Part shown: positions 1 through 8,271 of the stretch, piece by piece
Layout of the letters: the number at the start of each line of letters is the position of its first letter
Numbering within the stretch: position 1 is the stretch's first letter
Origin: Thermoplasmatales archaeon ex4484_6
GTDB taxonomy: Archaea > Thermoplasmatota > Penumbrarchaeia > Penumbrarchaeales > Penumbrarchaeaceae
Reading direction: 5' to 3'
DNA length: 9,384 bases
NCBI GenBank assembly: GCA_002254385.1
Contig: NJDO01000104.1
Coordinates: 1-9,384, forward strand
Notes under the pieces: generated by a model
The model's database searches: none
Told to the model about the DNA's origin: nothing
Seen by the model: only the letters and a program-made list of their open reading frames with translations
Position numbers and translations under genes: made by a program

Positions 1-3000
1 AACGACCAGTTCGCGAGCACTTCCGGAACGATAGAGGTGACCGCGATCTCCACATTCACCATCCATGCTCCGCGTGGAGCTTCCAGGTTCGCTTATCCCG
101 TGGAGTATTACAGGTATTATTATTATCAATACGGGCACAAGTACAGGACGATAATGTTCCTGAACCGAGACGGCGACGGCCTGGACGATATCTTCGTTTC
201 CGATGCCGGAGCAAGAGTGGACGGTAGAAGCAGTGCCGGAGCGGTATACGGTATCTCGAACTTCGACATGTTCGGCATCGGTTCATTCTCCGCCTCCACG
301 GGGGACCTGCCGGACGGCAAGACATTCTATGCCCAGTACAAGGGTTACCGGTTCAAGGGCTCCGCTTGGAACAGATGGGACATATACGGTTCCCAAATGG
401 CATGGGAATTCATACTGGGAAACTATCATGCCACCGTCAGCTATACAAATCCCACATTCTCCCAGGACGGAGGCAATATAGAGGTGACGGACGACGAGTT
501 CGGGATACTTGAGGTGGATGAGGATTCACTGACGCTCACACCCGATGTTCCCAATCACATGCTCAATGTGGAATTCGATGTGCTCTTCACAATGAACCTT
601 CCGGTGGAGAACAAGCTGGATGTGATGTTCGATGCGAGATGCGCCCATATCAGTTATCTCCAGATGCTGGAGGATATCGGCTTCGTGAAGAACAGGTTCA
701 TGTATGTTGGCGATCTTCAGGCCAGCATAGTGGACGGTGCGGACAGGATGCCCATCGGGGACAATTCATGGGTGCCGGAGAACGCTGTTGTGGAATTAAC
801 GGGTATGAGGGTCATATACAACGGGACCCAGGATTTCCAGGCGGATTTCGGTATCGAACCGTTCTATCCATCGAGCGACCTGTTCAACATGACGCTGGTG
901 AACTCCCTGGGATACTCCGATGTCGATGCCAACGCTTCCGGAAGGGACTTCGTTCTTTCTGCTCCGGTGGGGGACAGACCCCTGTCCATCGATTTCCAGG
1001 TATCCGAGGAGGGAATACCGCCGGATAGGTTCGTCAACTCCATACCTCCATTTACCGTAAGGGTGGATATCGACACGCCCTCCGCCCCTCCCGGGGTCAG
1101 GGTGCACGCCGACTCCTTCGATGACCCCAATGTCATAGTTGACAATGATGGAGACCTTTACGTGACGTGGCATGAACCCGGGGAGTTCAATTCCGGTGTT
1201 GATCATTACGAGATAGAATGCGACGGGGTCGTCACCGAATCGGAGACCACATTCGCCAAGGTGAACACATCCCAGGTAGGCGAGGTGATGGTGAAGGTAA
1301 GGGCGATCGACAGAGTAGGCCACATAGGCGAATGGTCATCCAGCTCCATTTTCATAGACAGCGAGACATTGGAGTTCTCCGGATTCTATCCGGGAGAGGA
1401 TGTCTGGTTCAACACGCTTTCACCGACAGTCGGGATCTCGGTCACCGATATCGGCGGGAGGGCGATCATCGGTTCCACTGTGGAATACACTGTTTCACAT
1501 GACGGAGGGGAGACATGGTCAGACTGGGAAGGAGCCGGTCTGGAACTGAATGCAAAGGTTCTTGATATCAGGGTCAATCCCAGCTGCATCGAGGGAGCGG
1601 ACAACAGGATAATGTTCAGGGCTTCGGATGAGGCCGGAAATATTGTTGCATCCGATCCTTACATGATCAATGTCGACATTTCCGGAGTGGAATTTGCAAC
1701 CCTCCGGGTGGATGACAGCGACGAGTGGGAAGGTGTCTGGCTCCCCAGTGGATCGGTGGATCTCAAACTGGATCTCCACGACGAGCTGAGCGGCGTGGAC
1801 GGGACAACCCTCGAGTACAGAACGACCACAAGAGGGAGAGCGGATCTCAACTCTGTTGTCTGGCGCTCGTTCGAGACCGATTCGGGCAACGACGTGACCG
1901 CGAACATCGGGACCATGGAGTTCTCAATGGGAGATCGCAACTTCATCCAGTTCAGGGTGACGGACCTGGTGGGAAATCCGCTGTCCTATTCACCTGCGTA
2001 CAATATCTGGATAGACACTCTTCCGGAACCCGCCATACTCTCTCCCGAGAACGGTGCGGAGTTCCTCGAGGGCGACCTGGTGACCATGGACGCCACGTCA
2101 ACGGTCGACCCGGACGGGGACGAGCTTACCTTCCTTTGGACCGATACCATGATCTTCGAGGGCGAGACCACCGAGCTGATCCTCGGTGAGGGGATCGACG
2201 CACTCGACAGGTTCCAGCAGGAGCTGCCGCCCGGCGAGCATTCACTGGTCCTGACCGTCAGCGACGGTGTGCATGAGGTCTCTTCCGATCCGGTTCTGTT
2301 CACCGTCAGGGAAAGAATAGTTCCTGTTTGGCTGTCCATGGATGATACGGACCAGGACGGTATGCCCAATTACTGGGAGTTCACCTATCATCTCGGATGG
2401 GACGATGACAGCAACAAGGATAACCTTTACAACCCCTCCTCCATGGAAGGGAAGTCCAGGGAAGTCCTTTACCGGGAGCTCTACGATGCCTTTGCGAACC
2501 AGACCAATGCCGTTACCACGGAAAACGATGCGGACGGTGACGGCCATACCGATTTCGAGGAGTATCTGGCAGGGTCCGATCCCACCGACGCACTCGATTT
2601 CCCGGTTTACAAACCTGTGGGGGAGAATGTGAAGGAGGAGAAGAGTCTCTTCGTTCCGCTTCTCCTTGCCATAGTTCTTCTCGTCATAGTGATACTGATA
2701 GTCATCATAGTCGTGAACAGTGGTGCGATCAAGAGAGATCTGGAAAATGCAAGGGTAAAGGAGGCGGAAGAGGAGAAGGCGCTCCTCGAGAATGTTCTCT
2801 CTTCCGGCGGCAGGGACAGGCTTGACAGGCTTCTCGCTGCAGCCCAGGGCAAGGGGGAAGCTCTGCCCGCGATGGGAGCTCCCATGGCGGCCGCACTTCC
2901 CTCGGCCGAAGCGGCACCTGCACAGCCGACGGAAGGACAGCCCGGGGCAGCCCAGCCTATGGAGGCTCAGCCGATGACAGCCCAGCCCATGGATGCGCAG

Positions 3001-3054
3001 CCCATGCAGGCCGCCCCCATGCCGGAAGCACAGAACATGCAGAATCAACAGTGA
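1..3054 (+). CDS. Large modular surface protein, C-terminally membrane-anchored (5' partial)
   Basis: The reading frame is open from base 1 (first codons N-D-Q-F), so the gene starts left of the window. GTG 37 is only the first start-like codon inside it and is probably not the real start; 1017 residues are visible. In order: a Tyr-rich stretch (about 106-150), a D-rich loop DGDGLDD (about 169-189), a long unassigned beta-rich region, an FN3-like domain (about 1075-1365), two Ig-like segments (about 1366-2025), a PKD-like domain (about 2026-2316) and two calcium-type loops, DTDQDGMPNYWE near 2344 and DADGDGHTDFEEY near 2530. Then come one hydrophobic helix (2644-2715), a charged segment RVKEAEEEKALLENVL and a Pro/Gln/Met/Ala-rich tail. 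Sequons such as NGT and NMT would allow N-glycosylation. Topology is inferred as outside-facing with a cytoplasmic tail. It is a tandem paralogue of the next gene. No enzyme domain is visible; a role in adhesion or the cell envelope is inference. Confidence 0.85.
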   Translation, partial: NDQFASTSGTIEVTAISTFTIHAPRGASRFAYPVEYYRYYYYQYGHKYRTIMFLNRDGDGLDDIFVSDAGARVDGRSSAGAVYGISNFDMFGIGSFSASTGDLPDGKTFYAQYKGYRFKGSAWNRWDIYGSQMAWEFILGNYHATVSYTNPTFSQDGGNIEVTDDEFGILEVDEDSLTLTPDVPNHMLNVEFDVLFTMNLPVENKLDVMFDARCAHISYLQMLEDIGFVKNRFMYVGDLQASIVDGADRMPIGDNSWVPENAVVELTGMRVIYNGTQDFQADFGIEPFYPSSDLFNMTLVNSLGYSDVDANASGRDFVLSAPVGDRPLSIDFQVSEEGIPPDRFVNSIPPFTVRVDIDTPSAPPGVRVHADSFDDPNVIVDNDGDLYVTWHEPGEFNSGVDHYEIECDGVVTESETTFAKVNTSQVGEVMVKVRAIDRVGHIGEWSSSSIFIDSETLEFSGFYPGEDVWFNTLSPTVGISVTDIGGRAIIGSTVEYTVSHDGGETWSDWEGAGLELNAKVLDIRVNPSCIEGADNRIMFRASDEAGNIVASDPYMINVDISGVEFATLRVDDSDEWEGVWLPSGSVDLKLDLHDELSGVDGTTLEYRTTTRGRADLNSVVWRSFETDSGNDVTANIGTMEFSMGDRNFIQFRVTDLVGNPLSYSPAYNIWIDTLPEPAILSPENGAEFLEGDLVTMDATSTVDPDGDELTFLWTDTMIFEGETTELILGEGIDALDRFQQELPPGEHSLVLTVSDGVHEVSSDPVLFTVRERIVPVWLSMDDTDQDGMPNYWEFTYHLGWDDDSNKDNLYNPSSMEGKSREVLYRELYDAFANQTNAVTTENDADGDGHTDFEEYLAGSDPTDALDFPVYKPVGENVKEEKSLFVPLLLAIVLLVIVILIVIIVVNSGAIKRDLENARVKEAEEEKALLENVLSSGGRDRLDRLLAAAQGKGEALPAMGAPMAAALPSAEAAPAQPTEGQPGAAQPMEAQPMTAQPMDAQPMQAAPMPEAQNMQNQQ
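2950..3009 (+). repeat. Four 15-bp tandem repeats encoding A-Q-P-M-x
   Basis: Four consecutive 15-base units (2950-2964, 2965-2979, 2980-2994, 2995-3009) encode AQPME, AQPMT, AQPMD and AQPMQ in the cytoplasmic tail of the first surface protein. Units differ at synonymous third positions (gcc/gct/gcg for Ala, cct/ccg/ccc for Pro) while the peptide is kept. This suggests selection on the protein rather than very recent slippage. A degenerate continuation, AAPMPEAQ, follows up to the stop. Confidence 0.85.
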
Positions 3055-3104
3055 AATGACATGAGAAGGTAGGTTAATCCGATCTAAATCACGGGGTGTG
3101 AAAA

Positions 3105-6100
3105 ATGGATAAAAGTGGGGAAAAGAGCAGGGCCTTGATGGCACTGGCAGTCGTGATCTTTCTGACAGCTGCGGGATTCTTCGTGATGTATTCCGCAACG
3201 GAAGATGTGGAAGGGTCCAAATCAGACAAGGATTCCAGAGGGTATTATTATATGGACAGCCTGGACCCATCTCCCAAGACAACATACAATTGGGTGGACG
3301 TTGCCGGGTCCGGTTCTTCGACGAACCTGTTCATATCCGGCTCATCCGGGCACGGAACGATAGATCTGACCTGGGATTTCCCTTATTACGGGATCGATTA
3401 CACCAGGATACATGTTGCTGCAAGGGGTTACCTTTGCTTCAATTCCTGGTACCTGTCCTACGGTTATTCCAGTGGGATGCCTCAGAGTTCGAATCCGAAT
3501 CCCATGATAGCTGTCATGTGGGGTTTTGGTTACGGTAATGCCTACTATCTGACAGGCATAACCAACAACGTCAACTGGGTGGCGATCGAATGGGTCCTCA
3601 ACAGTTACGGGATGCACTACGAGGTCATACTCTACGAGACCGGTGTGATAAAGATGCAGTATGACAGGACGGGGAGCTCATCATATCAGGGAGGATACTA
3701 TCATACCATCGGGATAGAGGACGAGACCGGATCCGTGGGCATCCAGTACAAGGGGTTCTATGATCAGACAATGGAGGACCAGATGGCGATCGAATGGTCC
3801 TTTGCCGAGGCTGACATCTCCGATTTCAAGGTGGAGAACGCTCACCTTGATTTCAACAACACCCAGACGGGTGAGATGATACCCGTGTGCTACGCGGAGA
3901 TGGAATACTACAAGTTCACCTTCAACGCAACATCCACGCACCCCACCAGTGGAGCAAACGATCTGAGTGATATCAGGGTGTACTTCGGACCCCCTTCACT
4001 GGGTATATTCGCCCAATACAAGTTATTAGGAGGGTCTGCGTGGTGGCAGATGGGAGGGGGAGATTCGGGTGCGGGGAACGGTACCATAGAGATCGACCTG
4101 GATCGGTCAAGGACAGAGACCAACAGGCTGGGGGACCCGTGGAATATGGTGCTCTACGTGAAATTCCTCTTCGCCTTTCCGATGAACGGCTTCCTGCCGG
4201 TCACTATCTGGGCTAGGGGAGGAGCCGCGCTCCCGACACAGATGACATTGGAGGACGCATTCTACCTGGATACATACGTGGACCTTGCAGGGGAGGTTGT
4301 GGTCCATGGTGACGGTGGGAGGGTGCTCAGATCCGGTGGATTCACCAGGGATAACGAGACAATCACCTTTTCGGGGGCCATGCTGGTTTACAACATGACG
4401 GATCTATCGGATCCCAACAAGACCTACTATCCACCCAATGCCAGCTTCTTCTTCGTTGTTGTGGACGAGGAGCTCACCGAATACACGGATACGAATGTCT
4501 CGGGGAGGGAGTTTTCGATATCCCTGAATATGCCTCTGAGGAAATTGACCAAGGAATTCAGGGTGCTTATAAGAGGCATTCCCTCGGAGAAGATCAACGG
4601 AGAGCTTCCGACGATCTCTCTCGAGGTGGACGATTCCATCCCCACCGCGCCGTCATCGCTCGTTATCAGGGCGGACTCCTTCAAGGACAAGCAGAAGGAG
4701 GTTGACAATGATGATATTCTCTATGTGTCATGGGGGTCCGTCGTGGATTCGGGTTCGGGTGTGATGGAATACAAGATATCCAGCTCACCGGACCCCAACA
4801 ACGAGAGCGCCATCGTTCTCGATCCGAGGATCACATCCTACGTCTGGAACGGGACCGTCCCGGGAGAATTCAGGCTGTATGTGTGGGCCGTGGACAAGGT
4901 GGGACACATCGGGGAGATGGCTTCAAAGTCCATAAAGATTGACAAATCGGACCCGTTCTTCACGGATTTCTCTCTTGACCAGAACGTCTGGGTAAGGACG
5001 CTGACACCCACTATAGCCATCAATGCAAGGGACGGGTGGACCGTTTCCGATGATGTTTCGGGTGTGAGGAGGTCCACTGCCGAATACTCGATCTCCACGG
5101 AGGGACTCGATGAATATGAGGATTGGATCTCGGTCGGCCTCTACGATGATGAGGTTACGAGGGCAACGGGTACGGAGATCACCGAAATCAAGATCCAGCC
5201 GAGATTCGTGGAGGGAACCGAGAATTACATCAGGTTCAGGATAAAGGACTGGGCGGGGAACGGTTATGCCGTATCCGAAGATTACAATCTGAAGATCGAC
5301 GTGACCGAGGTCGCATTCGAGGATTTCTTCCCCACACAGGGAGTATGGCACAACTTGGATGTGGTAAATGTCAAGGAGGTCTCCGTGTATCTGGTGGACG
5401 ACACATCGGGTGTGGATACCACATATCTCTACTACAGGATATCCCACGAGCTGGACGAGAACGGCAACTATGTCTGGTCCACCGGGATCCAGCAGCAGGG
5501 CGGCTGGGAGGACCTTCCCAGGAAATGGTATGACAAGGTCGACGGGAACAACAGGGTTTGGATCCATTTCCCTTACGAGGAATTCCAGGAAGGTGAACTG
5601 AACTTCATTCAGTTCATAGCCAAGGATTATGCCGGGAACGGACAGTACACCGGTCAGCCAAGGGGACCATGGACACAGTCACCCATGTATCAGATCCTGG
5701 TAAATACCAAACCCCATGCCATTATCAGCGCACCCAGGAATTTCCAGCACTTCAACCTGACGGACCTGATCACCTTTGACGGTTCCCAGTCGTTCGATAT
5801 AGATATCGACAAGGGGAATCTCAAGTTCGAGTGGAAGGAGGGCAACACGACACTCTCCAGGGACATGGTCTTCGAGAACTACAGGTTCGAGACGACCGGG
5901 TTCCATACAATAACCCTCTACGTGGGCGATTCCGGTCACAAGGGTTCGGACAGGGCCGTTGCCTCGGTAATAGTGAATATAACGAGTTTCACACCAAGTC
6001 CCCTCATGGATTCCGACAACGATGGCATGGATGATCTGTGGGAATGGAACAATCTGCTGAACTATCTCGATGGGTCGGACAGGGACGAGGATCCGGACGG

Positions 6101-6650
6101 GGATGGTTATACGAATATTCAGGAGTACAGGGGAACGGATGGATCAGCCAGGACAAGGGATGATGCCACGAACCCGTGGGACCCGGCAAGCAAACCCGCA
6201 TTCAAGGGCCGGGACGATCCCGCACCGGTGATAAAGAATCCGTTCGACATATGGGTGTTCATCGCTATCATAGTGGCTGCCATAATAATCGCTGCTCTGA
6301 TCGTTCTTATCGGCTATCTCCGTATACATCGTGATGAGGACAAGGTGAAGAGAGAGGAGGCAGAGGAGGAGGCCATGCTTGCGACGCCGCAGCTGGATAT
6401 CCCGACGATGCCGGCCATGCCCATGGTGGACACGTCCGTACCGACCCTGCCCTCTCCCGAGACCCAGGTTGATGAATCCGCGGCCCTCCCGCCCGCTCAG
6501 CCAGTGGAGGGTGAACCGCTTCCGACCGAGCCTGCTCCGGTGGATTATGGCGAACCACAGCCCGTTCCAGAGGCAGCTCCGCCCGAAGAGAATCCACCGG
6601 TATACGATCCGAACCAGCCGCAGGGCGAGAACCCGGCGTACCAGGGTTGA
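3105..6650 (+). CDS. Large modular surface protein with signal peptide and C-terminal membrane anchor
   Basis: A complete protein of 1181 residues. ATG 3105 is preceded by GGTG (3095-3098) six bases upstream, which supports this start. Residues 10-29 form a hydrophobic signal sequence or anchor. Residues about 61-224 resemble a nidogen-like extracellular beta domain: FPYYG, a GYLCF strand, an IAVMW strand, an EVILYETG strand and a GIED turn. The order then is an unassigned region shared with the upstream paralogue (about 400-512), FN3-like (513-612), two Ig-like segments (616-735 and 736-870), PKD-like (870-965) and calcium loops DSDNDGMDDLWEW (near 969) and DEDPDGDGYTNIQEY (near 994). A membrane helix follows (1050-1072), then an RIHRDEDKVKREEAEEE segment and a Pro/Glu-rich tail of about 109 residues. 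Many N-x-S/T sequons fit an S-layer-like glycosylated exterior. The positive charges after the helix put the tail in the cytoplasm. Function is unknown; adhesion or envelope structure is inferred. Confidence 0.9.
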   Translation: MDKSGEKSRALMALAVVIFLTAAGFFVMYSATEDVEGSKSDKDSRGYYYMDSLDPSPKTTYNWVDVAGSGSSTNLFISGSSGHGTIDLTWDFPYYGIDYTRIHVAARGYLCFNSWYLSYGYSSGMPQSSNPNPMIAVMWGFGYGNAYYLTGITNNVNWVAIEWVLNSYGMHYEVILYETGVIKMQYDRTGSSSYQGGYYHTIGIEDETGSVGIQYKGFYDQTMEDQMAIEWSFAEADISDFKVENAHLDFNNTQTGEMIPVCYAEMEYYKFTFNATSTHPTSGANDLSDIRVYFGPPSLGIFAQYKLLGGSAWWQMGGGDSGAGNGTIEIDLDRSRTETNRLGDPWNMVLYVKFLFAFPMNGFLPVTIWARGGAALPTQMTLEDAFYLDTYVDLAGEVVVHGDGGRVLRSGGFTRDNETITFSGAMLVYNMTDLSDPNKTYYPPNASFFFVVVDEELTEYTDTNVSGREFSISLNMPLRKLTKEFRVLIRGIPSEKINGELPTISLEVDDSIPTAPSSLVIRADSFKDKQKEVDNDDILYVSWGSVVDSGSGVMEYKISSSPDPNNESAIVLDPRITSYVWNGTVPGEFRLYVWAVDKVGHIGEMASKSIKIDKSDPFFTDFSLDQNVWVRTLTPTIAINARDGWTVSDDVSGVRRSTAEYSISTEGLDEYEDWISVGLYDDEVTRATGTEITEIKIQPRFVEGTENYIRFRIKDWAGNGYAVSEDYNLKIDVTEVAFEDFFPTQGVWHNLDVVNVKEVSVYLVDDTSGVDTTYLYYRISHELDENGNYVWSTGIQQQGGWEDLPRKWYDKVDGNNRVWIHFPYEEFQEGELNFIQFIAKDYAGNGQYTGQPRGPWTQSPMYQILVNTKPHAIISAPRNFQHFNLTDLITFDGSQSFDIDIDKGNLKFEWKEGNTTLSRDMVFENYRFETTGFHTITLYVGDSGHKGSDRAVASVIVNITSFTPSPLMDSDNDGMDDLWEWNNLLNYLDGSDRDEDPDGDGYTNIQEYRGTDGSARTRDDATNPWDPASKPAFKGRDDPAPVIKNPFDIWVFIAIIVAAIIIAALIVLIGYLRIHRDEDKVKREEAEEEAMLATPQLDIPTMPAMPMVDTSVPTLPSPETQVDESAALPPAQPVEGEPLPTEPAPVDYGEPQPVPEAAPPEENPPVYDPNQPQGENPAYQG

Positions 6651-6684
6651 GACAGGATATCGGGATACGGGCAACAATGCGGAT

Positions 6685-6742
6685 ATGAAGGAGGCTGCGA
6701 TTTTCAGAGCCTCCTTCATCCTTTCCGGTTATCGAGCTTTTT
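6685..6742 (+). terminator. Hairpin terminator after the surface-protein operon
   Basis: A perfect 12-bp stem, ATGAAGGAGGCT (6685-6696) with AGCCTCCTTCAT (6708-6719), has an 11-base loop. It begins 35 bases after the stop at 6650. The pyrimidine-rich stretch after it includes five T at 6738-6742, so the U-tract is not immediate. Archaeal termination depends mainly on T-rich tracts, so hairpin and tract may act together. Confidence 0.6.
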
Positions 6743-6954
6743 CCCTGTTTGTATTTGAGTTGGAATGAGGATTCTCCAATTCGGTTTTCTCAATATGGGA
6801 AATTCAATATCCCTTACGCAAAGTGATCTTATGGGATATTGTGGTAAGTCCCTTCCGCCGATTGGAAAGAGAATCGGGACTTCCCCATCTATCAGCTCTT
6901 GAATAGTGGAATAACGCTTGAGCCACCAGATCCCGGCGAGGGGGGGTTAGGAGT

Positions 6955-6991
6955 TCGGATACGAATGTATTATCATTCGTATCCGATTTTT
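6955..6991 (+). repeat. Hairpin repeat, copy 1 (terminator-like, no intron)
   Basis: Perfect 13-bp inverted repeat TCGGATACGAATG (6955-6967) and CATTCGTATCCGA (6974-6986) around the loop TATTAT, followed at once by five T (6987-6991). The form is that of a + strand intrinsic terminator, but it lies about 300 bases past the surface-protein stop and just ahead of the oapA promoter region. The 18 bases at 6953-6970 recur exactly at 9246-9263, making it one of two copies of a repeat flanking the oap operon. A G-rich stretch precedes both copies. Confidence 0.8.
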
Positions 6992-7010
6992 CATCGACTC
7001 GGTAGTTATC

Positions 7011-7053
7011 TTTTTATGCAAGATAGGTTTATTAGAATCCAGATACCGGAGGT
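7011..7053 (+). promoter_or_regulatory. Probable oapA promoter (TATA-like) and ribosome-binding site
   Basis: TTTTTATG at 7011-7018 is a TATA-like element that would put transcription start near 7040, about 22 bases before the ATG. GGAGGT at 7048-7053 is a full Shine-Dalgarno match, nine bases before ATG 7063, and fixes that start. The TATA call is by position and base composition only; the ribosome site is clear. Confidence 0.5.
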
Positions 7054-7062
7054 CAGAGGCGG

Positions 7063-7689
7063 ATGGGTCTTTTCGATTCTCTCCTCAAGGGTCTTTTGGG
7101 ACTCTTCCGGAAGAAGCAGGCATCCATAGGGATATACGGTCCCCCCAATGCGGGAAAGACGACCCTTGCGAACAGGATCAGTCGTGACTGGACAGGGAAA
7201 CCGATGGGTAAGACCTCGGAGATTCCCCACGAGACAAGGAAGGCAAAGGAACGCAAGGAAGTTGTCATAAAGGCTGCCGGTTCCAGAATAAGTTTCGATA
7301 TAGTCGATACTCCGGGAATAGCCACGAAGATAGATTTTCACAATTTCGTCGAGGATTACGGAATGGATGAGGATAAAGCCAAGCAGAGGGCAAAGGAAGC
7401 CACCGAAGGCGTCATAGAGGCCATCAAATGGCTGGATAAGGTGGACGGGGTGCTTCTGGTCATGGATGCCGCGGAGGATCCGTTCAATCAGGTAAACGTG
7501 ACCCTGCTGGGAAACCTGGAAGCAAGAAAGCTTCCGACAATAATCGTTGCGAACAAGATGGATCTGGATGAGGCTTCACCGGCAACGATTCGCGACGCGT
7601 TCCCCCAGCATCCCACCATTCCGGTCTCTGCGCTTGCCGGTTACGGTATGGACAATCTCTACAAGGCGATGATGAAGTACTTCAGGTGA
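7063..7689 (+). CDS. oapA: Era-like small GTPase OapA/ArvA
   Basis: A 208-residue GTPase of the Era/TrmE-like class, with all guanine-nucleotide motifs present: G1 GPPNAGKT (26-33), a switch I candidate Thr in IPHET (54-58), G3 DTPG (82-85), G4 NKMD (164-167) and G5 SAL (189-191). It has a short amphipathic N-terminus, MGLFDSLLKGLLGLFRKK, before the G domain, which could touch membrane. Unlike bacterial Era it has no C-terminal KH domain, so RNA binding through KH is not expected. The start is fixed by GGAGGT nine bases upstream. It is the first gene of a three-gene set with a DUF2073 and a zinc-ribbon protein. As I recall, this euryarchaeal set has been named Oap (origin-associated, from its place near orc1/cdc6 in haloarchaea) and Arv (from a membrane-remodelling prediction). 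The actual role is unproven. Confidence 0.88.
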   Translation: MGLFDSLLKGLLGLFRKKQASIGIYGPPNAGKTTLANRISRDWTGKPMGKTSEIPHETRKAKERKEVVIKAAGSRISFDIVDTPGIATKIDFHNFVEDYGMDEDKAKQRAKEATEGVIEAIKWLDKVDGVLLVMDAAEDPFNQVNVTLLGNLEARKLPTIIVANKMDLDEASPATIRDAFPQHPTIPVSALAGYGMDNLYKAMMKYFR

Positions 7690-8207
7690 TAGGATTGGAG
7701 CTCAGAAGAAGGGTACTGAAGGAGCCTCTCTCGAAGGGAGGGATTTCCATCGATCTCATTTCCACCGAGAGGCTCGAGGAAATGGGGAGGGAGAAGATAC
7801 GCTTCATTCTAGACTCCGTGAAGGACGGCAAGGTACTGGTCCTTGAGAAGGGTCTGACATCATCCGAGGAACTTGAGCTCATAAAGGTCACCATGTCGGA
7901 AATAGACCATGACTCATTCATAGGGGTCGAAACCCCCGGATTCACGGGGAATGTTACAAGAAGGACCCTTCTACAGAGGCTTCTCAGAAGACCACCCCCT
8001 CCGAGAATGATGGTGGTCGGCCCGGCGCATCTCCTCAAGACCATCAAGAAGGATGGCAGGACCATAGAGGCGATAATTCTCACGAGGGCCTCCGATGAGG
8101 AAGAGGAGATATCGGATGAGATCCCGATCTCGGAGGATGAGATAGAGATAATGGAGTCCATGGAGGGTGCCGGGCCGGACATCGAGATTCCTTCCGACGA
8201 GGAATGA
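7686..8207 (+). CDS. oapB: DUF2073 family protein OapB/ArvB
   Basis: A 173-residue protein with a GTG start at 7686 that overlaps the oapA stop by four bases (GTGA, 7686-7689). I see no clear ribosome site upstream, so it is probably made by translational coupling with the GTPase. The core matches my memory of the DUF2073 family: an ISIDLISTERLEEMGREK segment near residues 20-37, then KVLVLEKGLTSSEELELI (about 49-66), and near the middle a short basic RLLRRPPPPR stretch before MMVVGPAHLLKTIKKDGR. The C-terminal 40 residues are very acidic (EEEEISDE, ISEDEIEIME, IPSDEE) and probably disordered. No catalytic motif is visible. The constant pairing with the GTPase suggests a partner or effector, which is inference from gene order. 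Confidence 0.82.
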   Translation: MIGLELRRRVLKEPLSKGGISIDLISTERLEEMGREKIRFILDSVKDGKVLVLEKGLTSSEELELIKVTMSEIDHDSFIGVETPGFTGNVTRRTLLQRLLRRPPPPRMMVVGPAHLLKTIKKDGRTIEAIILTRASDEEEEISDEIPISEDEIEIMESMEGAGPDIEIPSDEE

Positions 8208-8256
8208 TGGTCGGTCTGGGAAACAGTTATCACTTATTCGGCTCATTCTCCCTGGA

Positions 8257-8271
8257 AGGAGGAAGTCCTTG
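8257..8271 (+). promoter_or_regulatory. Ribosome-binding site that sets a TTG start for oapC
   Basis: AAGGAGG ending at 8262 lies six bases before TTG 8269. Starting there gives M-P-H-Q-C, the usual beginning of this zinc-ribbon family. The in-frame ATG at 8167 would add 34 residues of low-complexity basic sequence overlapping the end of oapB, and has no comparable site. Confidence 0.75.

Larger units (their letters stand above)
6651..7062. other. 412-base intergenic region rich in dyad symmetries
   Basis: I see no credible gene here; the small frames lack a ribosome site and family-like sequence. In order it holds a terminator-type hairpin (6685-6719), a dyad CAATATCCC/GGGATATTG (6805-6813 with 6833-6841), a second dyad AAGTCCC/GGGACTT (6846-6852 with 6876-6882), a run of seven G (6940-6946), the strong hairpin at 6955-6986 and the promoter and ribosome site of oapA. 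The middle part could be a small structured RNA ending at the 6955-6986 hairpin, but this is only inference. Confidence 0.6.

Noticed and set aside
2242..3285. Long reverse-strand frame of 347 codons
   Set aside because: It lies opposite the first surface-protein gene and runs across the gap into the second; the peptide is Arg/His/Leu-rich with no recognisable domain, as expected for a shadow frame.
6901..6950. Origin recognition box (ORB) near the G-run
   Set aside because: The oap name and the seven-G run invited an origin call, but I cannot see paired ORB elements around an AT-rich unwinding region, and no orc1/cdc6 gene is in the window.
6899..7129. Small + strand frame of 76 codons
   Set aside because: It crosses the hairpin repeat and overlaps the well-supported start of oapA in another frame.
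8167..8268. Longer oapC start at ATG 8167
   Set aside because: It would overlap oapB by 41 bases and add a basic, family-unlike leader. TTG 8269 has an AAGGAGG six bases upstream and yields the expected MPHQC start.
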